Of a stretch of 64,000 nt of DNA, positions 54,795 through 62,749 are shown piece after piece (within the stretch, counting starts at the first letter, position 1; each line of letters begins with the position of its first letter). This DNA comes from Symbiodinium natans (taxonomy: Eukaryota > Sar > Dinophyceae > Suessiales > Symbiodiniaceae): assembly GCA_905221605.1 (NCBI GenBank), contig CAJNDS010000419.1, positions 64,001-128,000 of the forward strand. Direction: 5' to 3'. Both the position numbers and the translations under genes were made by a program. The notes beneath the pieces were generated by a model. It saw nothing but the letters and a program-made list of their open reading frames with translations. It made no database searches and had not been told where the DNA came from.

Positions 54795-54873
54795 ATCATG
54801 TACAAATAAATAGATACATAAATAAATAAATATATATATATATGTACATTCTGTATATATATATATGCACTGT

Positions 54874-54925
<52 letters not shown>

Positions 54926-54985
54926 CAGAGCGCGAGAGAGAGAGAGAGAGAGAGCGAGCGAGAGAGATATATGTATATATGTGGA
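54795..54985. repeat. (TA)n and (GA)n microsatellites
   Basis: AAATA/TATA tracts to 54866, then (GA)n with occasional GC to 54968. Frames over it are artefacts. Confidence 0.95.
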
Positions 54986-55384
54986 GACATCTACTGCGCA
55001 AAAAGCTAAATGTTCATGGGAAATGCTGGAAAGCACCGAGAAGGTTGATGCCTATAGCCTATCCCCACTGATTTCTCAGTTTCCAGATATAATGTCCTGC
55101 AGATTTTTACTTTAAAGCAGGGTGCACGGGGAGTAGACTTATACCCAGACACATGGCACAAGACATAACTAGTTATCCTCAACCCCCTGAAGCTCAGTCG
55201 TTGAAATGGGGATGCTTTCCCTTTCCATTAAACCCCCGCATTTTCTACGAAGTGTTTCTTCAACTTTCAACTGGTTCATTGTGTAGGGCCGTCGTTGTCG
55301 GCTAGATCCTTGCAACTCTTCAAGGCCCACTTCTCATGGGACATTCGACAGTCTTGATGGAATCAAAAGCCCCAAAAAAACCCT

Positions 55385-55497
55385 GGGTGGTTGTCAAAAT
55401 TATGATCCCTTTCCTTTCGGGGTACCCTAAACCCTAAATTTTAGGTGCCGCATTATAATAGGGATCCAAAAAGGGGCCATAATTTTGACAGCCACCC
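55385..55497. mobile_element. MITE-like element with 25-bp inverted ends
   Basis: Left end GGGTGGTTGTCAAAATTATG, right end the reverse complement GGGTGGCTGTCAAAATTATG. About 113 bp. The interior holds two CCCTAAA units. Only one copy in the window. Confidence 0.75.
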
Positions 55498-55498
55498 A

Positions 55499-55582
55499 CC
55501 TGACTCTTCGGCCCCGGCTTTCACACTCGCCCAGCTCCTTCGCCGCTTTGGCGTCGCAAGGCCTCGGGCAAGTCTGATCTGC
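55499..55582 (-). CDS. Cys-rich exon, probable TSP1-gene junction
   Basis: Minus frame ADQTCPRPCDAKAAKELG then ECESRGRRV. TCPxPC is the end of a TSP1 repeat; the rest is helical. Directly abuts the MITE-like element. Confidence 0.55.
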
Positions 55583-55608
55583 TGTGGTCAAAAACTAAGG
55601 TTCTCTTT

Positions 55609-55690
55609 GGGGTTTAGGGTTTAGGGTTTAGGGTTTAGCGTTTAGGGTTTAGGGTTTAGGGTTTAGGGTTTAGGGTTTAGGGTTTAGGGT
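55609..55690 (+). repeat. TTTAGGG array
   Basis: About 11 to 12 units, one variant GCGTTTA. Confidence 0.95.
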
Positions 55691-55699
55691 ATGCTCCTG

Positions 55700-57160
55700 C
55701 ACCATAAAGATGGCCAGAGAAGGGCCGCTTATGCAAGGCAGTAGCTAGAGCTCGTGGTTCTAGACGTAAGGCTCCAGATGATGGACTGAAGGACACGAAA
55801 CATGCATACTCACCAAGAGCCGAGAAGGTGAAACCGGACAAAACTAAACCCGAAACCTCCCCCCTGAAGCCTACACCAAAAGGTTTAAGGGGGCGCGTTT
55901 TGCGATTCTCACTCTTGTGGCATGTGGCTGCAAAAACAAGGATCCCCCCCTCTTCGCCCCTTCCAGGGGTTTTAGGGTTTGAGAGGGTTGACAAAACGAC
56001 TTTATAGGGTCAAGGCTTGGGGCTTTTGGATCCAAAGCCTCCCAATGATCAGCCTTTTTGGGGCCGTCGACGCCACGTGGAGGTTCATGAGTAGTCATGT
56101 TTAGGGTTCAGGGTTTAGGGTTTACAGGGTTTAGGGTTTACAGGGTTTGGAGGAAAACTATGTAACAATGTGACATTTGGTATGCTCCCTACTTTTGAGT
56201 ACCTTTGAACCTCCAAGACTCTCAGTAAAAGCTACAAGTACCACTTGGGCGCTCGCTTGCCGCAGTGGTTGGGCACCCGGGCGATGTTGCCTTGATCCGA
56301 TGCGGACTAGGGTGATGTGACATCTAGCGGAGAGGTAGATGGCTTTGGGGCAGAAGATGTCGCTCATTGCAAGGGTTTTTTCGGGCTTCCATACGCCCCG
56401 GCTCACTGACACCCCCATTGATTGATTTTGGGGGTTCAACCCTACTCTGAACCCAAATCCTGCAACCTCGGTTAACTCCCAGAGCCTGTGATCACCCTGT
56501 ATGACTTGCCAACCCAAACGCTGCAACTTTCTGAATGAGAAGAGAAGCCTCTAACCCTCCATCCCCCTGAGCGGGAATTTCAACCCTAAGCCCTAAACCC
56601 TAAACCCTAAACCTTAAGCCCTAAACCCTAAACCAGAAACCCAAAACCCTAAACCCTAAACTTGAAACCACCGAAAATCTGAAGCTTCTCTGCCAGGGTT
56701 CGGTGTCTGAAGCGCTGGTTGCCGCACCTTCGGTTGAAAATCCAGGAACGTCCCGGGATCACAGGAAGCCACGAGGCTTAGGGAGTTTGAGGCCTTCGGA
56801 AAGGGGGGGGGGGTGTTTAAGGGTTTTCGGGTTTAAATTTCAGGGCGGTCGGGCCTCTGGATTTTAAGGACTTAGGAGGTTTGGGGTAATTAAGCCCGGT
56901 AGGTGAAAAGACTTGGCCGCACTGCAAGGATACCCGGCGCGATTCTCTGCAGGCACGAAGGGGGGAGTGGGGGGGTCGGGGGTTCCGAGACCCCGGCTGT
57001 GTGCAGGCGCCCCACTCGGACCACGCCTGTCAGGGGTGGGGAGGTGGGGTGGGGTGGGGGAACCGGGTTCGGGCTCATGGGTTCATGCGGTTCAGGGTTT
57101 CCTAACATGTGGGCTATTTTGGGCTCAGAGGGCTGAGGATTGAGGATTTGTGGCCTGCAT
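55700..57160. other. intron-like with weak exon candidates
   Basis: A minus frame at 56220-56375 (SDIFCPKAIYLSARCHITLV) and another at 56463-56525 (RLGWQVIQGDHRLWELTE) are protein-like. CCCTAAA copies at 56585-56665. Not assigned. Confidence 0.35.
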
Positions 57161-57169
57161 GCTGGCCCA

Positions 57170-57256
57170 GCAGAAGCTCTCAACGCATCCTCGCAGCCGG
57201 CCTCCCACAGACAGTCGACGCACACCTCATGGCCGCACCTCAGAACCAGTGAGCCC
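57170..57256 (-). CDS. Cys-rich exon, probable TSP1 junction
   Basis: After TTCTGAG|G the minus frame reads CGHEVCVDCLWEAGCEDA. VCVDCxWxA fits the boundary of two TSP1 repeats as in 11.05 and 50.15 kb. The CGHxxCxxC string also imitates a RING finger, but the rest of a RING is missing. Confidence 0.5.
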
Positions 57257-57483
57257 CACAAGAAGGGGCGCTGCTTGGAGGTCTTGCATAGGGATCTAAT
57301 CACCTAACCGCAGCTGGTGTCAGACCATGTGCTCAGGGAGGGAGGGCTTAATTCATGGCTGAGCTTGTAAATTCTGTGATGCCGGGCTGGCGTTTCGATG
57401 GAAGGATTCGGGCTTCTGTTGCCAGTCGGATTGAAGTTCCAGGCGGTTTGTCGAGGGCAGCGACTCACCCGAAACATCGGGGC

Positions 57484-57597
57484 TTATCATATAGGGGGTG
57501 AATAAATACTATTGCCTTATGGCCCCTTTATAACCCTACTACAACAACCACCCAAACGTACCCAAACCCTATTCTAATTATTCAGGGCCCCTTGTTT
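57484..57597 (-). mobile_element. MITE-like family B copy, inverted
   Basis: Read on minus: GGGGCCCTGAATAATTAGAAT then AGGGTTTGGG, as in the copies at 31806, 43578 and 62080. Confidence 0.65.
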
Positions 57598-57644
57598 TGG
57601 GCCCTGCGGAGAGCCGGAGGGTTCAGAGCCTAACCCATTTGGAG

Positions 57645-57701
57645 TCAAGGCGCGGCTGCTCCGAACAAGGCTCCATCATGGCCAGGGAGTCGTTGCATGC
57701 C
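57645..57701 (-). CDS. TSP1 repeat, C-terminal segment
   Basis: Acceptor ACCGAG|G and minus frame ACNDSLAMMEPCSEQPRL. CxxSLxxxEPC is TSP1 segment three. A 165-codon plus frame covers the same region but lacks support. Confidence 0.6.
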   Translation of the reverse strand, partial: GMQRLPGHDGALFGAAAP

Positions 57702-58361
57702 CTCGGTGGGTCACTGAACAAAAGCCGCGACTGCGAAGCCTTGGGGGGCTTGAAACAAGATCCTGGCCCTTGCAACTCTGAACCAAGAACCCAACCGAAG
57801 GACCGACACGGTGCACGCTCGCCTTCGAGGCCCAAGCCGATGACTCAGTGCCGTCAAGAATCAGCCACAGAGCTCTCTGCTACTCAGTTCAAACTATTCA
57901 GGTCCTTTGGGCAAGAAACCTATGAAGACCCAGGTTTCATAAGCCTTCCGTATGTTCCAACCGTCTGTATACCCCTTTGCTCCATGAGCCGTTCGGGTTT
58001 AGGCCTGGGCCCTGAGCCTTCAGGGTGTTCAGGGCTCCCTCCCACAACTGGGCAACCGCGCGCTCCACCGTTGGCAGCCGGGCTCAGGATCTGAGCTTTA
58101 CACACGTTGCTACGCAGTTGAAGAAAGTAAACAGTCGACACACTGAACAGGACCGACAACCAACAGCATAGGATCGGATGGCTGGCCCCCACTCAAAAAA
58201 AAAGGGACCATGACTACGGAATTGAGGGTGCTCCACGGGTGATCCAATGCTCCAGCTCTGGTGTCGGGCGTGACATGTAGCAGCGTTTTCTGCCCTTTTT
58301 TGCTCCTTCCATGACTCTCCCATGGTTCTCCCGTGGCTCTAGCCACATGCAGTGCCTAGCC

Positions 58362-59177
58362 TCATTCGGTGAGGTGCGTCTCCTTGCCGCAGTTCAGCTC
58401 AATGCAGCGGTAGTGCGAGAAGGACTTCGATATCTTAAAATTCTGGCTGGCCCCTGTTTCGTAGAGGGCTCGGCCCCCACACTCTGGGCATGGGCGCTCC
58501 ACACCCCCCTGCTGCGGTGCCGCCTCGGCGAGGCTCTCGCGCTGCCACTCGGCGCGCTTTGCCTTCAGCTGATCGTCGGCCCAACTCCGCGGGTCCTCTC
58601 GGGCCAGCGCCATCGCGAGCTTCTCTGGGCCAAGGACGGCGGCTCGCTGCCGCACCAGCACGCGAAAGCCAGCGTTGGAGCGCAGGGCGGCCATGAGAGC
58701 CCGCAGCCGCTGCGCAGACTCCGGCAAAAGGCCCCAAATCTGCACAAAGGCTGCCGCCAGTGCCTCGGCCAAGCGTCGGGTGCTCTCCGTGAACTCGGAG
58801 CCCTCGGCGCCCTCGGCGCCCTCGGCGCCCTCGGCTCCTGGGCCTCCTGGCTCTCCGCCCTCTTTCAGCGCCTCCACAAGACGCGCCACGGCCTTGGCTT
58901 GGAAGCCGGTTGCCTTCGTTTCCTTGTTTGGGCCGTTGGCTGCGGCCGACTCCTCAGGCAGCGGGTCCGCGGCGACGGGCGCGGGGCGCTTAACACCCCG
59001 GCTCTGCAGGCGAAGATCCGAGGGGTCAGCGCGCTGCACGTCGGGGTCGTGGTCGTGAATCACAATCGCCGGCATCTGGGCACATTCTGCTGCGCTCAGG
59101 GCCAGCCGCTCCTTCGGCCAGAGCTGCGCCATGGGCCATTGGCAGGGAGAAGTGCCACTGCTATCTGGGTGCTGCAA
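58362..59177 (-). CDS. intronless TFIIS-like protein, 271 aa
   Basis: A single open frame from ATG to TGA, very GC-rich. Residues about 60-110 are low complexity with four AEG repeats. Residues about 135-220 resemble the TFIIS central domain (RALMAALRSNAGFRVLV, then EDPRSWADDQLKAKRAEW). The last 45 residues form a zinc ribbon: CPECGG, 20 residues, then CIELNCGK. In true TFIIS the ribbon loop carries an Asp-Glu pair that drives RNA cleavage by RNA polymerase II; here the loop (ASQNFKISKSF) lacks it, so transcript cleavage is doubtful. Length is close to that of TFIIS. It lies between TSP1 exons at 59.7 and 57.7 kb on the same strand, as if inserted in an intron, and the lack of introns suggests a retrocopy. 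Confidence 0.75.
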   Translation of the reverse strand: MQHPDSSGTSPCQWPMAQLWPKERLALSAAECAQMPAIVIHDHDPDVQRADPSDLRLQSRGVKRPAPVAADPLPEESAAANGPNKETKATGFQAKAVARLVEALKEGGEPGGPGAEGAEGAEGAEGSEFTESTRRLAEALAAAFVQIWGLLPESAQRLRALMAALRSNAGFRVLVRQRAAVLGPEKLAMALAREDPRSWADDQLKAKRAEWQRESLAEAAPQQGGVERPCPECGGRALYETGASQNFKISKSFSHYRCIELNCGKETHLTE

Positions 59178-59664
59178 CGTGCTTCTGCGTGGTTCAGCTG
59201 TTCAGCTAGATGGGGCCAAGGGCGCAGGGTTCCCCGACGGTCAGAGTGGAGGAGATGAAAGGAGTCTTCAGGCTTATGTCACTTCAGCTTCTTCGACTGT
59301 TAGCGGTTAGCGCTCTTGTACCGGCCATACCCGAGTCTCAATGGCAGCTGAGGTCTGGCATCAGGACTGAATTTGCATGGCTGCAGGGTTCCCATCGTTT
59401 TGGTTTTGTGGTGATTTGCCAGGGTTGGGTGTGACAGTACTATGGGAACATCGCATTCCACGGAACGGGAGATATTGCTGAGCCTTGTGAGTTTACCCTT
59501 CCAAGCCTACTTTCACCGCCCTCAACCCCACACTCCACAACCTCATGAACCCTAGCCTATAAGGGGATAATCAAGGGAACCCCAACCCTAAAAAAAGGAA
59601 AAAGGGGGGCCTCCTCCCAGTCCTCGTAAAACCCTTTCAATCTGATGCAGAATCCCTGAAGCTG

Positions 59665-59727
59665 CGGCCCCCGGCATGGCGAACGCGGCTCCTGTGCCCG
59701 CCGCCGCAGCTTCGAGAGCATTCGGAC
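59665..59727 (-). CDS. TSP1 repeat, middle part
   Basis: Acceptor CCCGAG|G and minus frame SECSRSCGGGHRSRVRHA then GGRSF. Joined to 59952-60013 through a GC donor (TG|GCCGTG) the second Trp codon is restored: ASWEQWSECSRSCGGG. Confidence 0.8.
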
Positions 59728-59951
59728 CTCGGGGGTTTGAGGACACCGACTCCAGCTAGGGAAAGTGCAAGGGCATGCGGAGTTGAAGTCCTAAACCCTA
59801 GACCCCCTCAACCCCCTCAACCCCTCAACCCTAAATCCTCAACCCTAAGCCGATTGAGGCTTTCATTTGGGGTTGTTCATGGGCTTTGGGCTGACTTCGA
59901 GGGCTTTTTCATGGTCTGATCCCAAGCTGTCCGAAATCTGGGCTGCACGGC

Positions 59952-60013
59952 CACTGCTCCCAGCTGGCAATGACGCAGGTCTTTGGATTGTCCGGCTTGC
60001 AACTGGCGCAAGG
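59952..60013 (-). CDS. TSP1 junction and N-terminal part
   Basis: Minus frame PCASCKPDNPKTCVIASW then EQW, the end of one repeat (CxxC), the CV start of the next and its Trp pair. Ends TG|GC. Confidence 0.75.
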
Positions 60014-60019
60014 TTCAGG

Positions 60020-61490
60020 GAGGAGGGCGCCATCCGGGCTTAGGGCCGAAAGGGCGTGAGGAAACCTACTTTACGAACCTCACTGGTTGTTAAGAGCACA
60101 CTCGGACAATAGAGCTTAGCAGACTTAGTCACCTATTCAGCAGCTTCCATATTCATGCGCAGTTGGGAGTCGGAGTTTAAGCGGGCGGGCATTTGGGACC
60201 AAATCAGAAGCATCGTCATACGCTTTTCGAACTCTAAACCTCATGACCTAGCTCAGGAGAGCCTCCGTATGCAGTATAGCCAGGGTCGCACGGATCTGGC
60301 TCTCTAACTTCTAGTCCCCGTTCAGGGGGGGAATCCCTCAAAGGCCCGTATCTGAAAGGGGACGACAGTTCAGCAAAATCTAAACCCCTAAAACTCCTAA
60401 ACTCCCACGAGGGAAGTTTACGGGTTTATAAGGTCTTAGATTTTCGGGCTTGGGCTTCTAGCGCGGCACGCCCCCCGAAGATCCCCCCGACGTCCAAGGT
60501 CTGTGGGGCTCCCCAGGGGGCTTAGCTCTTGGGGCTTGCCTCCAGACTTCGGGGTGCAGTCCCATGTGCGTTGTAGGATTATTTTATACCTAAGTCACAT
60601 CACAACAAGAACAGGAAAAGTTGAAATCAGTATAATCACAACAATCATTGCACAAAATGCTAACAAGATTCGCTATAATCGTACTAGTAATCATGCGTGT
60701 AATACCAACAGCAGCAATGGTAGCATTAAGCTTCAAGTTAGGATTGATGACCCCAAGCCAAGCACCGCCCAGGGCACTGGTAAGGCGCTTCTTGGTTCAC
60801 GCCAGGGTTGCAGGCGCGAACCTGGCATTGCTGGGATTCACGTAAACGCTGCCTGCAGGCTTAGGGTGTAGTTTGCAGGAAAATGTAGGGTTTACCAGGA
60901 TAATCTTGGCATGTGTTTCGGCTCCTGTATTACATGGGTCTTGGGGACTGTAAGTCACTCCCGGGCTTCCGACGTCAATTCAAGGCCGTGATCGAGGGGG
61001 TTGGAGGCATCTGGCTGTTTAGGGTCTGGCTGTTTAGGGTTTAGGGTTTAGGGTTTAGGGTTTCGGGTTTAGGGTTTAGGGTTTAGGGTTCAGTGTTCAG
61101 GGTTCCATGGTTTCAACCCTCAAGCAAGGGTGACGGTTCTTGAGTGAGCATTGAGCATTGAGCATTGAGCATTGAGCATTGAGCATTGAGCATTGAGCAT
61201 TGAGCATTGAGCATTGAGCATTTAAACCGAAGGCTTAGGTTGACAACAGACCCGAAACGAGGGTCACCTGGAGCTGAAGCAGCCTCTACCTCTACCTTTG
61301 CAGCAGATGCTGTTGAGGCCCCATACTCAACCCCTATTTTATTTCGGACGGCCACAAGCAGAGACCAAAGCCGGCTAGACATCAAAAAACACGATACCCA
61401 TGACGTTCAACCCTACAACTGCGCCCCAAAAACTGATGCTGTAGGGCTTCAACCCTAAACCCTAAACCCTAAACCCTACAAACCCTATCC
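60020..61490. other. intron-like DNA
   Basis: Open frames on plus at 60121-60307 and 60648-60845 are discussed among rejected items. TTTAGGG copies at 61018-61092. Confidence 0.4.
61146..61222. repeat. (GAGCATT)11
   Basis: Exactly 11 perfect copies of a 7-bp unit that is not the telomere unit but has the same period. Confidence 0.97.
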
Positions 61491-61491
61491 T

Positions 61492-61559
61492 GAGCATCCC
61501 ACTTCCTTGAGCGACTGCGTGAGGCAGCTTTCGCCTGCTCCCCGAGCGAACTGCGCAAC
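61492..61559 (-). CDS. weak TSP1-like third segment
   Basis: After GCTGAG|G the minus frame reads VAQFARGAGESCLTQSLKEV then GCSG. GxxSCxxSLxE...C fits TSP1 segment three, but other frames on both strands are also open. Confidence 0.35.
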
Positions 61560-61877
61560 CTCAGCAACAAGGGTTTAGGGTTTAGGATTCAGGGCTTAGG
61601 GTTCAGGACTTCGGCAGATGATGGAGTTTATAGGGCTTTCAGGGGTTGCAGGTTTTGGGAGCAAGGTAAACCCTTACAGGGCTCCAGGAATTGCCAGCTA
61701 TCCGAGCTTGGCCACCACCCTGCGCTGGCAGCTTTATAAGGGCTTGCAGGGCATCGAGGGCTTCATAAGGTCTCTGGGGTTTGAGAAAGGGTGTTTTCAA
61801 TATCCTTAGAATCTCGTACCTCCAGAACGTTGCCCCTTTCGGAGGGCCGGCAAAACATTTAATTCTCCTAAACCCCT

Positions 61878-61881
61878 ACAC

Positions 61882-61908
<27 letters not shown>
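61878..61908. repeat. poly-C run
   Basis: About 27 C followed by GAAAAAAA. Confidence 0.9.
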
Positions 61909-61915
<7 letters not shown>

Positions 61916-61997
61916 TAATAAAACTAATCAGCTGTTTTTGGTCAGCCCCGAAAACCTAAACCCCAAACACTCCACATCCTACCCTTGCTAATGGCAC

Positions 61998-62066
61998 AAT
62001 GCAGCTCGGCCCGAGGCATTGCGCTGGCGCTCTTGCACTCCAAAGCACTTGCAGCTGCAGTCCGAC
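61998..62066 (-). CDS. TSP1 repeat, middle part
   Basis: Acceptor TATACAG|G and minus frame SDCSCKCFGVQERQRNAS then GRAAL. Joined to 62691-62746 by a GC donor (TG|GCCTCA) it gives LSSWGSWSDCSCKCFGVQ with the Trp codon restored, the same intron position and donor type as at 59.95 kb. Confidence 0.75.
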
Positions 62067-62079
62067 CTGTATACTCAAG

Positions 62080-62296
62080 GGGCCTTAATGGTTAGAATAG
62101 GGTTTAGGGTTTAGGGTTTAGGGTTTACGGTTTAGGGTTTAGGGTTTAGGGTTTAGGGTTTAGGGTTTAGGGTTTAGGGTTTAGGGTTTAGGGTTTAGGG
62201 CTGGGGGCGGGGGGGTTGTTACAGTGTAAGCATACAGGGAACATGTATAGGGACCACAAGGGAAGAAGACTAGTGTTTTGTTCGACCTGTATATAG
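62080..62296 (+). mobile_element. MITE-like family B copy split by a TTTAGGG array
   Basis: Left part GGGGCCTTAATGGTTAGAAT, then AGGGTTT, then about 14 TTTAGGG units (62100-62200), then the right part with AGGGACCACAAGGGAAGAAG and CGACCTGTATATAGGGG. In the other copies only one AGGGTTT stands at this place. Confidence 0.7.
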
Positions 62297-62690
62297 GGGA
62301 TTTGGCTTTCGGGTTTAAGGCTTAGGGTTCAAGGTCCAGAGTTTAGGGCTTAGGCAGGCTGCGGTTAGGCCTTACTATAGATCAAGTCATCTACCACAGA
62401 AAGGACACGAAACGGCCACCCTAACAAGCCGGGGCCGAAGGCTGAGTACCATGACCTTAGACCTGCACACCTGCTACCCTGAACCCTGGACCCATATGTT
62501 ATAATCCAACGCTTCAGGGCACCCTTTTATAACCAGCAACCCCAAACCCCTACCCCCAAACCCTAAACCCTCAACCCTTACGCCAAACCCCTAAACCCTA
62601 AACCCTAAGCCCTAACCCTTAGAGGACACAAATAAAGTACCCCGAATTTCGGCAACCCCCCCCCCCCCCCCCCCTAAATGAGGCTGAGGC

Positions 62691-62746
62691 CATGAGCCCC
62701 AGCTGGACAGCCTGCAGTCCACGTTGGGCACCTCGGCCCGGACGAG
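62691..62746 (-). CDS. TSP1 junction and N-terminal part
   Basis: Acceptor near GGCCGAG|G and minus frame VPNVDCRLSSWGSW, ending TG|GC inside the last Trp codon. Most upstream TSP1 exon seen; the gene probably continues beyond the window. Confidence 0.75.
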
Positions 62747-62749
62747 GGT

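Noticed and set aside
57170-57256. RING-finger reading of CGHEVCVDC
   Set aside because: Only one half of a RING is present; the VDC boundary fits the TSP1 context better.
58110-58346. Frames just downstream of the TFIIS-like stop
   Set aside because: They lie in what would be the 3' untranslated region and have no motif.
59210-59434. Plus frame with a signal-peptide-like start (MKGVFRLMSLQLLRLLAV)
   Set aside because: No further support; lies in the putative intron and upstream region of the minus-strand TFIIS-like ORF.
59917-60010. Plus-strand frame DPKLSEIWAARPLLPAG that looked coding
   Set aside because: The minus strand over the same bases encodes a TSP1 core that joins in phase to the next exon; the plus frame is a shadow. 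It shows how misleading short protein-like frames are here.
60121-60307. Plus frame of 62 codons ending in a stop (MRSWESEFKRAGIWDQIR)
   Set aside because: Protein-like, but no motif, no usual AG|G acceptor and on the opposite strand to the surrounding gene. Left out pending transcripts.
60648-60845. Plus frame of 65 codons with a hydrophobic start
   Set aside because: Could be a membrane peptide, but no homology or context supports it.
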